From NCBI RefSeq assembly GCF_000002235.5, contig NW_022145611.1, forward strand, positions 372,001 through 436,000: a stretch of DNA of 64,000 nt, in the 5' to 3' direction. This DNA is from Strongylocentrotus purpuratus. Taxonomy: Eukaryota > Echinodermata > Echinoidea > Camarodonta > Strongylocentrotidae. Made by a program: the position numbers and the translations under genes. The notes beneath the pieces were generated by a model. That model made no database searches. It was not told where the DNA came from and saw only the letters and a program-made list of their open reading frames with translations. Shown here one piece after another: positions 26,301 to 41,300 of this stretch; the first letter of the stretch is position 1, and the number at the start of each line of letters is the position of its first letter.

Positions 26301-29300
26301 TATATGGAGGAAGGTGAACTGAAAGGCACCTTTGCATTTTACACTAGACACATTTTTCAATTACTATTGCATTGTACTAGCAGCAAAAAGAAACAAACTT
26401 AAAGATCCTCCATAATCTAATACTGAATCTGTCTTGCTGTTCATGTTTGAGCCCACAGAAACTTGTTTTAGTATGTCTCACAAATGATAATCACATAGAA
26501 TTATTCTAGCATGGCTTGCTGGCCCTACAGGCCATAGTACAGTCAGGTGGGGAATTCCGATTACCATGCATAAACAATTTTAAAGGTTTGCAAGTAGGAT
26601 ATTTGAACCACGGACCTCAACTTGACTGAATTTATACCAGCCAGGTGATGACACGTAATATTCAAAGAACAATTAAACAAATCACACATTTGATCATTCT
26701 ACAGGGTATTTTAAGTTTTATAAGCTCTGAATTTAAGAAATGGGACTTGAAGCAAGTTCATGGGAGCAATAAAATTGTGAGATCAGTGTTCAAATGAAGA
26801 ATCAAGAAAAACAAGATAAACAAAACTCATATCAGAAGAGAACTTTCCATTATGACCAAAGTTATGTGATTGCTAAATATCTCTTGGAAGAAGGGAAATC
26901 AATTCAAGTCTGCTTGTTTACGAGCATGAAAAAACTAGTAGATGCTGATCGACTGCACGTCGAAAATGATGCCTCCGCCATAGAGTGATTTTACAAGCCA
27001 GAACAGAAGCAATTTTTAAAATTCAAGTTTAATCCATTAACAGGTTCACAGAATATCATGATTAAAAGCGATTTGTCATATACATGCATGACCCTTTGAA
27101 CTTTTACCTCATGACCTTAAATTACTTCATTGGCTCTGCAAGATACATACATGTCCCGAGTTTGATAGTAATCCATCTGTCAGTATTGTCAATTCGTTCA
27201 CAAGCTATTTTTGCAGACATAATAAGCCCTGTGACCTTTGACCTCATGACCCCAAAATCTAATCAATTCATTAGCTCTGCAAGATCAATTGGTTCTTGAG
27301 ATAACCAGATCACGAGAACGGGATATATGAACGGACAGCCAGAAAACGTCATTCCTCCGGCTACTGTAACTTTGTAGCAGAAACATAACAAATTCACTTC
27401 CAAAACCCTTGCATTGCAACTAATTTCCACTAAATTGAAATATGTCCTTTTTATCTATACAATCCTAATTCAAACTAATTATAACTTAGGTTTCATTCCT
27501 TGCAATATAAAGTGCAGGTTCATGTGTTCCAACAACTAGGCCCTTCTTAAATAACTGTATCATTTCTTGTTATTCTGACCTCCTGATGGCCTCTTGCAGT
27601 ATGAAATGTAAAGGCTGCACAATAGGTCAAACCCATACCAATCTGTCAAGCATCAATAGTTCTACTACTTGTAGACCCTACTTCTTAGCTAAGTAGTGTT
27701 GTTCTAGACCCTTTGTTCCCACATACTTCAGAGGGTGGCTTTCAAAAGAGCTGGAATTTGAAAGACCCTTTGGATTCACAATACCTGTCCTGTGAGCTTG
27801 GGCTTTGGATGAATGGAGGGATTTTCAAAAAAGGCAGATTTCCTTTCAATTGTGTTTTTTTTTTTTTAGATTTAATGGTAAGTGGTATGGGAAGGAAATG
27901 GGAGAAGTGCCCCAAAAGTCCTGTGGACATAAATCATGTCCGTTATTTTGAAAAAGCTAGAGAAATCATAGGGTTGTTTAAGTCCTGTTTAATGGCGCGA
28001 TTCTGCTGCTTTTTAACATCGAAGGTACACTCTACTATCTGATCCCAAACTTGCAGGGGAGAACGATGGTACGTGCATCTTCTAAAATTTCAAATACATT
28101 TTGCAGGGTTTTTTCTTGTGTAGCCTAACGTTTTTTCTCTATAATATTAACTATTCTTATCTACTGATGACATCTATAATCTATAATAAACTAACAATTC
28201 TGTTGGAGGAGTTTCTTTTCTGGTTCTTCCGAGCACTGAGGCACTAATACTATGATATTATTAGTGTGTTTGTCAATGCAATGCATGCAGTGTGTACGTA
28301 CGTACACAGTACATGCATTCTAGTCATTATAACGTCACGATCACATCACCATGGTACCAGCACGTGCACAGCTAGCTGTGCGTGTTAATTTACTTATCCG
28401 GAGCGCGCACGCATGCGCATCGGTTCTATCGTCAGAATTAATGCCTACTGGGCATGCCCAGAAGTCGTGACTAAAAGTTAAACACGACTTGCGCAAAACT
28501 TAAACAGTTGTTTAGTTAATAATAATAATAATAAATTTATATAGCGCAGCTTTTATACAAAATATATTCAGCTGCGCTGGTTAAGAGCTCCTTTTTACTA
28601 AATTCTACAAAATAAGATCACTCAGTTGAACAAATAAGTTTTTAAATTAGATTTAAACACATTGAGAGAAGGAGTGCTTCGTATTTCTATTGGCAAGCTA
28701 TTCCATAGTTTGGGGGCAGCAATAGCAAAAGCACGGTCCCCAAGAGTTACTTTAGTTTTGCCATGGGGAATCTGAAACAATAATTTATCTGTGGAACTGC
28801 GCAGGCTACGACTGTGTGATTGGACTTTGAGTTGAAGTAATTCTGTGATGTAATTAGGGGCTTGACCACTCAATGATTTATAGACAATTAACAATATTTT
28901 GAATGAGATTCTTTGACGGACTGGCAACCAGTGGAGTTCTCTCAGAAGAGGTGCGGTTGAAGTGAATTTCGACCGACGATAGACAAGTCTTGCACATGCA
29001 TTTTGGACTTTAGCTATCAGAGAATCAGGCATTCCAAACAGCAACCCATTACAATAATCAAGCTTACTTGTGATAAGAGCATGTACAACCAATTTCATAC
29101 TTTCTTGATCAATATATAAAAATAGTTAAACACGACCTAGACAGGACTTAAACAGTTGTTTAGTTCGACGAGACTTAGACACGACTTCAGAATACAAAAT
29201 TTAGTTAGACAGGACTTCTTCTTCTTCTTCGCTATAAGTACAGGCCACCGTCGGGTGTATTCTCGTACTGATGTAGGTGCTGTGCAGGTGTATACATACA

Positions 29301-32300
29301 TGTAGTGTCTCAATAAAAGGTCTACAAAGAGCTTTGTGCAGTTAAAAAGACATTCGTAGCTTAACGGAGCTGGATCTTGAGTACCTCTCTCTCTTAAAGC
29401 TTAGCAGAGAGGTACAGGTGACGGCGGCCTGCGGTAGTGAGTTCCATAGACTTAGACACGACCTCGCGTCTAAGTCGTGTCTAACTAAACAGTTGTTTAA
29501 CTTTAGACATGGCTAAGTTAGACAGACTTCAGAATACGGGCCCATATGTGAACTGAAAAATGAAATGGATGAATTATATATCAACAGAAAGCTTAATTAT
29601 GAGCCATAGATTACAATAATATCATTTTTTTACCCTCAACCATGCCTCCCTTGAGTAAAAAAAAAAAAAGAGGTTTTTTGGGGAAAATGGCATCTCACGA
29701 CATTCCCCCCTTTTGAGTAACAAAAATTGGGAAATAATAGGGATTAAAAAAAAGGAAAATCGGGAGAAGAAATTTTTTTTTTTTTAAATCTAGAAAAACG
29801 AAAATCAGGAAAAAATCCAAACAAAATCAGGAAACCGATTTAAATCAGGTTTTTATCAGGTCTGCATATTACACTTGTAATCCTAAAAGAGCTAAACAGT
29901 CAATAGAGGACCATATTACCCTCTCATGAAAAAGCCTATGGACTTTAGGTGTTAAAATATCAGTAAATTTAGTCTCATATTTTCATTTTCATTGCCCATC
30001 TATTACGCGTATATGAACCTGTGCACTTCGCGCGCACTCTATTGTGACGTAATAATCACACCAAAGGCACACTGTTTGCTGTGTATTGAAAAAAAATTCA
30101 AGCACGTCGCCTCATGTGAACGATTGGATCCACATTTATGTCGTCACTGTAACTTCATCAAATTTGACCCCTGTTGACCCGTAATTTGGAAGATTGCGGA
30201 AAATGAGGTTTTAATTTGCTTTTGTGCAGTATAAGGGTAAATACCTTTTAATTCCTTATGTATTCTACATTCATTCAGTTTTCCATTTATATCAAGTTGC
30301 ATTTTCATCGGAACGGGTCTTTAACTAAACTAGATGGAACTTTGACTATGTGCAGTCGAAAATGATGCCTCCGCCATAGAGCGATTTCACAAACCAAAAC
30401 TGAAGCCATTTTTCAAATTTAAGTTTAATTGTAATCCATTAACAGGTTCTCAGAATATCCTGATTACAAGCTATTTTTCATTTACATGTATGACCCTTTT
30501 ATTTTTGACCTCATGACCCTAAAATCGTATCAGTTCATTGGCTTTGCAAGATTCATACATGTCTTGAGTTTGATAGTAATCCGTCCATCGGCTCTAAAAA
30601 TAATGCGATCACAAGCTATTTTTGCATATGTCATGAGCCCCATGACCTTTGACCTCATGATCCCCAAATCTAATCAGTTCATTGGCAGGAATCCATCAAT
30701 CGGTTCTTGAGATAACGCGATCATGAGAATGGGACGTACAGGCGGACGGACAACCCAAAGTCATAATGCCTCCTAAAAAGAAAGATGAGCACGCCTAAGC
30801 TTCTTGTGGCATAGCTATCTTGATTCATTAATAAATTGAACACTAATAAATCATCTCCACAAAAAAAACCAAGCCTCAATCATCAAACTCACCTCATGAA
30901 ATTTCTGTTTGGTTTCTATCTCCAGCATATGACATGTCTCATATGTGAGAGGAGTGTTGAGTTCCCTTTCCACTCTACTTAGCCATTCCCTGAGGTTACT
31001 CATGTCCTGCTCTAGCTGCTGAACAGCAGTCAGGGTGTCTTTCAACTTCTTCACTCTGAAAAATACATGTTCAAGTAGAAGCACATTAATGACAGATTTT
31101 TCATTATAATGACATCCATTTCTATTTTGCATCAATATACAGTCCATGCTTGGCTTTTAAAGAAATATACCTAGCATCTTGTTAGATGTACATTCTTGAA
31201 CTGATGCATAATAAAAAAGAGCTAGATATAGTGAACTGAAGGAAAAGCAAAAGTGATGTTTCATAATATCAAAAAAAGAGTGCAGGAATTTATTTCAATG
31301 TACATGTATATTAAAACTATATTTACGATGTACAGTTGTATTTCTTACTATATTATAGTGCAATACAATGTCTAGTTCATTTTTTTATAATGTTGATATA
31401 GTCCGAATTTTTCTATTAATTTTTGTTACTTTGTTACTGATTTAAATCAATCAATATATAGGGATGAAAAGAAAATGGAAAAACAAATGAGTTAACAAAT
31501 AGACAAGCATCACACTATCACATATTGTGTTGAAACATACACTCACACACAGTCACAAATTAATTGGAGAAGCTTAGTAAATACTATCCAACATTTCTCA
31601 TTGGATTGATTTACCATCTACCTTTATACACTCTTGGTTGCAATGTGTTCTACCATGGACCTACCTAGGTTTGAGTAAGCTGAACACATTTAATTCCCGG
31701 TCTTTTGTCTCCACTGAACCCATGTCAACTTTGTACCTTGGGGCTACATGTGACATAGGGGGAGAGGAGAGGGACGAAGCCCTAAAATCTTTCACTGGGG
31801 TCTTTAGGCCTGCATCCATTATGGCATCAGTGCTCTCTATTCAATTCACCTATCAAATATAAATATGTCAATGTCCCCTAACAAAAGGCCCATTTACACA
31901 ACCTGCCATGATCATTTGCACTCCAAAAATCAATGACACCCCAGTGAGAGCTAGGTAGATTTTCTAATATTTTGACGGTATAATACTACAGTTGCATAGT
32001 TGGCAGAACACCGGAATGTCAGACAATTCTTGCTTGCAGTGTAAATGCAGCTATATACTGCTTGATGAAGATTCACAAAGCACAAAACTCTCTGATGATG
32101 ATAATCTGGATCAGTCTAGAGAGTTTCTGTTTTCTTGCAATAAAAACTCCATTGCTTCTCATAAGTCATACACTGAGTGCAATGTGTTGCAAAGATGATA
32201 TTGATGGTTCTCCTATTGTTGGTTCTTTAAAAGCAAAGCTATATGTATTTCCATCTGAGTGATGAACTATTCTTAGAGAAAACTCAAAGTAAAAATCAAC

Positions 32301-35300
32301 ATGCTAATGTAGTAATGGCCGGTGCTCACACTTCACAATCAACTCCAAACAAATATGGAGGCGGTGAGCAGAGCTAGCTAGATGATTGTATTTTAATTGA
32401 ATGAACAGGCCAGTTTGTTGATCCCTTGAATCAAACAAATAAGCTTCAGTAAATGCAATGCAGAGACAGAGTTGTATGAATAAAAATCCAAGATCCAACA
32501 TTCCGGACTGAGTATACACAGGTACGTGCTACACACAACAAGTTCACCTTACAAGCCCACTAGAACTCTTCACACACAGATGTCAGAGTGAGGCTTTGAG
32601 GTCTAGGCAAAACTCATTGATTGTACCAGGGAGTTGGATGTACGTACTGTACGTGGTCAACTGCATAAATGCAGAAATGATGATCGATCATGTCTGTGGT
32701 TTGACCATCAAAATTCACTGAACCAAAGTTTCAACACTCCTCCTTGAAATCAAATGATGAATGCCTGAATATTGCCTTTATCACATCAGATAAGTTATTT
32801 CCTTGATGTCACTATCATGACAAATGTTATCCCCATCAATATCACTGCATCAGTCTAAATTTGTCTCAACTCTTAAACCAATGAGTTACTAGCCAGCCAA
32901 TGCAAGCACTGGTGGTGATACAGAACTGATAACATTTGGTAAACTCATCAGTCTGTAGGTCTTAGCAAGCCAGACAAGTTGTCTTTTAACGCCTAACCGC
33001 ATACGTGAATGATTACATCATAATATAGAACATTTGTTGTCTTGAAATGTTCTAGGGCTGATATGGTACCATGTAATTTGGGCAATGATTCATAATACTT
33101 TGGACTGGAAAGTTTAAAGCATAGGACACCATATAGTGTAATGATTTTTGTATTCAGAATTAAAAAGGTTTGTATCCTGTTCTATTTCTTTAAAACTGCC
33201 AACCTACATGTATATTGTACTTGATATATATCAAGCACTTTATTTCGTAAAACTAAATTCATTTGAAATAATTAAAAGTAATACAAAGTTTGGGTATGGG
33301 GGTCATGAATTTGGTTCAAATTAACATATTGGAAGCATATGCGATGCTACAATTTCGAGGGATCATTGTTGCGGTTGAAATCGTAAATAATTGTAAATAA
33401 TAAACTCTTTATGTTGTAAAGCTCCCTCTCAAGGTCAAGATATTAATTAGGCTATAAAACAATGTTTCTTGACTAAAATTGACCGATAAGCTATTTGCTA
33501 TTTGAAATTTATCAAAATTTACTGGGAGCACCGGTAAATTTTTATATTCAATTTTTCTCGAAAACAGAAGTGTTTTAGGGGCTAAGTTTTCTAGTGCTTA
33601 TAAAACATCCACATGGGCATCCAAATATATCAAAATTGTAAGGAATCACTATCCACCAAATTTTTAAAATTTCCCAAAACTTTGTATAACCTTTAAGGGT
33701 TGAAACTTTTCTGTAATCATTTTATCGAAATGTTTATGGCTAAACACATTCCTCTTGTACATGATGTACCTGCATGCAGTAGGGTTATAATATACTATAT
33801 ATATGGCACACAGAATAAAGAACCCTAAAAGTACAAGAGCAAAGTTACCCCTCTGTATGTTGATCCTATTTGAATAGCCCCAATAAACCTATTAGATAGT
33901 ACCAGCAAGGTGGTTAATCTTCGTTACCTGTTTCGAATCTTTTAACACTGATGGTCAATAATAGATCAGATACTCAAAAGATGGAATAGCCATGAGTATA
34001 GCCATACATATGTTACTAATGCCCCACTCCCAGATATAGAAACTGATATTGCACGAAACAATTTTTACTCACTTGAAAAATGACTTTCAAGTAGATAAAC
34101 AAACAAATTATTCCTAAGAACGATAAAGAGTACCGGTACACAAATACAGAATTTAGAAAGGATGGTTTGCCTTCAAAGAGAAACAAGAGGTACATATCAG
34201 CTGTTGGGTTAACTATAAAATCCAAAGTAATAAATGTTTTCAGACAAAAGTAACAACAAATTTGTGCAAAAAAATCTTCTAAAATCTTATTTATAAACCT
34301 GATATCAACTACTGTATATCTTCCTTCTTTATGCTAGCATCTATCAATATTAAGTCTGAAGGCTAGACAAAATATGCACTCAACAGCCCAATGAATTATC
34401 ACTGACACATACACAAAAGAAAAGGCATAATCCAGCAGATGCATTTCTTCATATTTAATAAATCCCATAGAGCTTTTGATGACTGTTTGTGCAGCACGTA
34501 TCACAAACATTTTTTATGCCATCATTAAAGGTATTACAAAGTTTTGGGAAATTTTGAAAAATGGGTGGATAGTGATTCTTTACAATTTTGATATATTTGG
34601 ATGCTCCTGTGGATGTATTACAAACACCAGAAATTTTAGCCCCTAAAACACTTCTGCTTTCGAGAAAAATTGAATATAAAGATTTACCGGTGCTCCCGGT
34701 AAATTTTGATAAATTTCAAATAGCTCCTACGGCCGTAAAATCGTAGCTGCGACCATGAAAATCTCAGAGTATGTAGTTGTGGTATATAATTTCCGAACGA
34801 CAATAGCTAATCGGTCGATTTCAGTCAATAAACATTGTTTTATAGCTTAATTAATAGCTTGACCTTGAGAGGGAGCTATTCAACATAAATGTTTATTATT
34901 TACAATTTCATAACTTTAGAGTCGATTTCGCCAGCGACAACGATCACTGAATATTTTAGGATCGTATATGCTTCCAATATGTTCATTTGAACCGAATTCA
35001 TGACCCCATACCAAAACTTTGTATTACCTTTAATGACACTAGCAAAACATTAGTACACAGACTCTGTTTTTACCACTAATAAGGCACTAGCTTTTATTCT
35101 GTGGAAGAATCATCAATCCCATGATATCTATACATGCATGCATCATGTACATAAAACTATTTCAGTACTGCTAAACTTACCCTAATCAAAATAAACTAGT
35201 GTTTAAAAAAACAACCAAAACGCTTAAACTAGTGACTAAAAAACACACAAGGGAAACGCTCTTGGCAGTCTAGCCTGCATTACGCAATTCGATATGATGA

Positions 35301-38300
35301 AAAATTGAGGTTGGGACATTATTTATAGGCGGGGTGGCCCCATTAAGGGGCCCTCAAAAATGAAATCCTCTGAATTGAATCAGCACGTGAATATTGACTA
35401 AGAATAATCAGAAGAATTATTTACTATCATATGATGTGGGATACTTGATAACCCTTGGGTACAAGTTTCATGGAATTTAAACAAAGACTTCTGAAATTAC
35501 CGGTATGCTGAAAATTCAAAATCTTGATGTTGATGCCACAACAAAGTCTAGGTTTGCAGACCTGAAATGACATTTGACCTTCACTTTTTCACTGAAAAGA
35601 CTAATCACATGATTGGTGATACTTGATAAATATGTTCAAGTTTCATGGAATAGGAATCTAAACTTTCAAAATTATGGGAAAAAATTCAAAATCTTAACCT
35701 CAGGTTAAGTTTTTGATGATGCCACAACAAATCTAAGTTTATTGACCTGAAATAACCTTTGACCTTGAATTTGTGGCCTGAAATTCTCCTTACGTGATTG
35801 GGGATACTTGATTACCCTTTAGTCCAAGTTTCATTGAATAAGAACTTATACTTTCAAAATTACATTAAAAGTTCAAAAACTTGAGCAACTCTGAAATATA
35901 TGTTTTTGTCTATATTCTCTTCATTTCCATAAGACAAGAGCAACTCTGAAATATATGTTTTTGTCTATATTCTCTTCAATTCCATAAGACAAGAACAACT
36001 CTGAAATATATGTTTTTGTCTACATCTCTTCAATTCCACAAGACAAGAGCAACTCTGAAATATATGTTTTTGTCTATATTCTCTACAATTGCATAAGACA
36101 AGAGCAACTCTGAAATATATGTTTTTGTCTATATTCTCTACAATTCCATAAGACAAGAGAGGAAAGAGTCAAGTTTTCTATGAAATACCATAAAAATAAA
36201 GAGAAAATATTCAACAAAATATATTTTTGCATTTGAAAAATGACCATGGTATGGCTGGCATTGTCAGAACTTCAGAAGTATAATGAGGCTGAATATTTCT
36301 CCAGGAAGATTTTATGAAACAACAGCAGCAAACTTTGAATTCACTACTGGTAAATACTGCTTTAGATTTAATATGATCAGCAGGTTATCGACACTCATGT
36401 CCAGTATTTATCCCATGGTCACTGCAGACATATGACTAGCAAAGTCAAGACAGAAATCCTCAAAACTAATCCAAAATCAGCAATAAAAATTGTCAAAGGG
36501 TGCGTTTAAGCTTAAATTTTGAAGGCAGAATGAGCGATTTGTAATGCTCATCATTAACGCTCATCGTAATCGCAGTTCCACGGTGTACTGTTTATGCTCA
36601 CTTCTCTGGCTCCTCCAGGCAATTCTCCTTGGGTGGCCTTAATTGGTCTTCCAGCTGGATTCGCAAACCTTCACTGTGCATGCTACGTAGACCCACTAGA
36701 GGTCAGTGCGTTGACCCCATTTAAACGTGTTTACAAATTGTAAACGCATCTTTTTGTGAGTTTACGATCGGCGATCGTGATCGCCGTTTTTCGGTGATTC
36801 TACAAAAGTGAGCATGGACGCAACCGTGTTTTAAACTAAACGCGTAACAGATGCCTGATTCTGGCCAGAAAAAGTTAAGCATAAACACGCCCAAAGTCGC
36901 CTGAAATCCGGGTGTGTCATACACTGTCTGGCTGGATAACAGATTGAAAGATAGAGGCCCAAAGTATGAAAAAGGGCTCACAACTTCAGCTAGATGTTAG
37001 TACACACACACTACAGGTTACCCTGAGGCAGCTCGCATACAAATATAAAGCTGTTACTGAAACCAGTAGTTGTAAGGTGCTGATCGATGTCCACTGAAGG
37101 GGGTGACCTACTTGTCTTGGTGCATTCTCATGACCTTCAGTAAACAATGCTCAAAAGACTGAATGTACATAATTATGTATTGCTGGCACACTTTGCATTG
37201 ATTTCCTAACATTTGAATGTGAACAAATCAATACCTATTTCTTTCCCTCATTTTTGAGCTTCACAAGTATATTTTACAAACATTTTGTTTCACATACATT
37301 CAGTTTTTAAGTAATTCTATATCCTCAAATTTACTTTAGATAATCCAAAAAAAATTCTGCTGGCATAAATTTAGTAACATAAATAAGTTGGTTAAAAGAT
37401 TATAAACATCTAGAGGAAAACAATGTTAGTCAGCATACTGCATCTCATGACTACAGACATTTTATTGAAGTTATATCGAGATCCAAAATCTATCTTGAAC
37501 GTAAATTAAATGTGTATTTTCTTATTAAAAGGGACAGACACCCAATTATATTCAAACTATGTTTATTTGGTTAACATTAAATGAACTAGTCCTTTAAAAG
37601 AGAAAGAAAATCTGTGATAACAATCATCAATAAAAATTTATTTTAAAAAAAAAAATCAAAAAAAAAAATCAAAAAAAATCAACAACAAAAAATATTAAAA
37701 AATCAACTTTTGATTAATTAAAAAGTTTTATAACGGATTACCACCCTGTCCCTTAGTCTATCAATGAATAAGAGGAATTGTACATCCATCCAGCTCTCAC
37801 CAGACAATGTACCCAAGAAGAACATATATTACCAAAAAAAGTGATGGCAATAATGTGTTTTAAAAGTACCGGTATCCATATAACACACTATGAATGTGCA
37901 ACATTCAAACGTTGACCAGCATATAATATAATTGGCTAAATATGCACCATATAATTGATTTCTCTACAGGATGTTTTCTAGCTGTGTTCTCTGCATACCA
38001 TACATGCCATGGGGGGGGGGGTGGGGGTATATTACCAGCAGGTTGATAGAGACATCAACCTTAGTTAGGCTTAGGTCTAAATAGTTTGCTCCATGAGCTT
38101 GACCATACAACTTGAACTTGTCTTTTGACATTTCAGAGATGCAAAGTACACTGAAGGAATGGGATCATATTGCACCTGCCATCCTTGCTAAGAGGTATCA
38201 TGTTCATTAAATGTAAATAGTCAAATGGATACCGTTTTCACAGTGCCTCATACATTGGGCCAGAGCTGCCAACCTCCAGAACAGAAAAATCAGTAATCAC

Positions 38301-41300
38301 AAGGCTCAAAATCAGTAATTTCCTATGCAGCGAATCCTAAGAATCTAATAAAACTAAAAAAAATGGCACACTAACACTGTGCGGAGGCATGCGCGCATGA
38401 TTATCTGACATCTTTGGTGATTTTACTCACACAAAGTTGCTAAATATTTATTTTCAGGTTATCACAACACATCAGTTTTCCATGAAAAATTTAGCTTCTA
38501 TATATTCTTAGCGGGTGATGCAATCCGTAATTGTAGACATTTCACATTACCGTAATCATCGTTAAATTATGTACTGAATACGGGAAATCCGTACTAGTTG
38601 GCAGCTCTGTTGAGCATATAAAAACACAAATGCCACACTCATTAGTTACCTCAATTTTTAAGTTTTTACCTTATTGATATGTTATAAACTAAAAGATGCA
38701 TTTGTTTCACTCAAGCTCATTTTTTAACCTGACTGTTCCTTAAAGTTCTTAATTCACTTCCCTTGCATCTACAAAATATATATGTCTTATCAAATTTTTA
38801 CTCGAACACACATTGCATCTATAGCTACAAGCTGTAAGACTGGGCAATTATTAATGCAAACTTATCTTGCATAAATAAATTCTTTTAAGTCTCATCAATG
38901 TTTCACTCAAACTCACAGAAGCCGGGTCTTTGAGTTTTCCCCTCAAACTCATATTCACTCTACATCTCTTTGAAGCTAATTATGTTTCAATCAAACAAAC
39001 AAACAGTCTTCCCATTCTATGTAAGTCTCATAAATGTTCACTCAAGCTTCGATCATATTTGCAAGCTCAATGACAATCATTAATGTTAAACTCCACCTCA
39101 CCTTGCCTCTACCAGCTCCATGAGTCTCATCCACCGGTCATTCAGTTTGGCCAACTTGTACTCAATATCACTGGCGCGAGCCTCATTGCTAGCTGGGATT
39201 AGTCGGGCTCCTACTCCTTCTAGATGCTTCTTGTTTGGGTAAGCTTGTTGGATCTCATCCTGATATTCCTAGAAAAATGAAAACAATTCAGTTGGTGATT
39301 TGCTTATAAAATGTTAGTGAAAAACGTTGAAAGCAAAATTTAGTTTTTGAATGTTGTCATTCCTGTTCTCACTGTTTATGTCCAAGAAATGAATAACCTA
39401 AATTTTCATTAAAATAAAAACTTTTGTGAATCAAGTGTTTCAGATTCATAAACATTATTCACAAATGAACTTATCATAACTGTCACAGCACTTAACTTTT
39501 GCAATTCTTGAAAAAAATTGGCTGTCATTCGCAATTCAAGTAGATTTTACTAGTTTTTTTTACGGTATCTGAGCTAGGCATATGTTGGAGCCCATAGTTA
39601 CCGTTTACAAATCTTGATTTTCAATAGTACTCCTGATTAATCCAACTCATTTTTGTACAAAGTAATACCGGTAAACCAAACAAGCAAGATATCCGGGATC
39701 ATGTATAAGCTCTTCTAAATACTCTACTATATTTGTTATGTCAGCAGGAAACTCATCCAGTTTGAAATAAACCAGGTCCATTTTGATACTCTGATCTTAC
39801 AGCGAAAATACACCAAAGTATTACATTTGAAAGAAGTACTCGTTGATTGCAATTGGTCAATTATATTGTTCTCTGTGGGTTAACTGCATTATTGACTACT
39901 TCCTTGAATCATTGCTTCATAGATAACTGAGGAAATGATCACTATCACTCTCTCTACCTCTGTCTTCCTCTCTCACAGATCACCAAGTACCCCTACAAAT
40001 ATTCCATGTGTTACGACTTAAAATAAACTTAATCTAAACATTGACCTAAATGGGTCCATAATCTAAATAGGTACTTCCTTTACTGATCTTACATATTCTA
40101 AACCATGTCTGCATGCGATCTCCAGAATTCTACAGAAAGTAAAAATCCTGTTTGTTTGCCATTTCCTTGTAGAGTCTAATGCCACATCAGGCCCATTTAC
40201 TAATACAAAATTTTGAATCATGATACATATCTACCTTTTTGGTGCCTATATATTCACAAAAGTGACATTGACACTGGTTAAAACATTTGCACTCCATCCA
40301 ATTCAGTGCAATAAAGAGCTCACAGCAACAACAAAAAACCCCAAAAACACTCTTACTGCAATCTAAATTGCAATCAGAATCTCACAATTAGTGAGATTTT
40401 GTGTTCATACATGACAATATGACATTCAAATGTTGATTAATGTCACTAGTTGCTCTCTGTGTGAATGGCCCAGACAATACTGTTAGACATCAAAGGTTTA
40501 CTTCTTAATCTAGATTATCTCCTCAAGATCTATTAAGAGTTGACTGTACCATGATTGTACCAATGAATTAGACAGAGTAAACAGACAAATAATCTACCAC
40601 ATATGAACTAAATTACCCATATTTACAAATCACCAATAACAAAAAATGAATGAATGAATGAATGAAATATCAAAAGATTCAATAAATGATAAAAGAAATA
40701 TTGGATTCCAATTTTAGTACATACAAGACATATGAAGTACAATCCAGTTACTGACATTGCATTAATATAAAATCGAATGCCTTTTTTTATTTTGAAAGAT
40801 GCTGTCCTGAATTGTACATTACATTGCACCCATTTTTTTTAAAAGTTGACACACAAACTTGTCCAAGCCAGACAGACAGCCATGATGCAGTTGAGACTTT
40901 TAAGGATAATAAATCCTCAACTGTTGATGGATCAGGATATATTCCAACTTTCTAGACTGCTGACTTTGAAATCCTGGATCAACACTTCCGCTCAAAACAC
41001 AAAATCCAAGAAGGCTTTTTTCCAGGTTAGTTTACACATAAATGGTTAAAGTGATGCAGATTCTTCTTGCTATGCAAGAGCAGTGATATATCTTATAATT
41101 CCATTGTAATGTTCTTGATAGAGCCATGGTAGAATGAGCTCAGGCACTGTGGTAATCACTGATTCACTTCAAGTGAATCTAAGGTACTTATTCCTTCAAT
41201 AGCCTCTAGACTGGGCACAACCAGGCAATCTTTCCTGGTGACTCTGATTCTGAAGTACATAAATGCAGATTAAATTGCAGACCTTCATTACAATAGTGTC

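Noticed and set aside
35965..36156. Cys-rich repeat protein on the minus strand
   Set aside because: Its periodicity equals the minisatellite unit.
35881..36165. CRISPR-like array of five regular repeats
   Set aside because: Units are contiguous without unique spacers, and the setting is a eukaryotic intron; it is a minisatellite.
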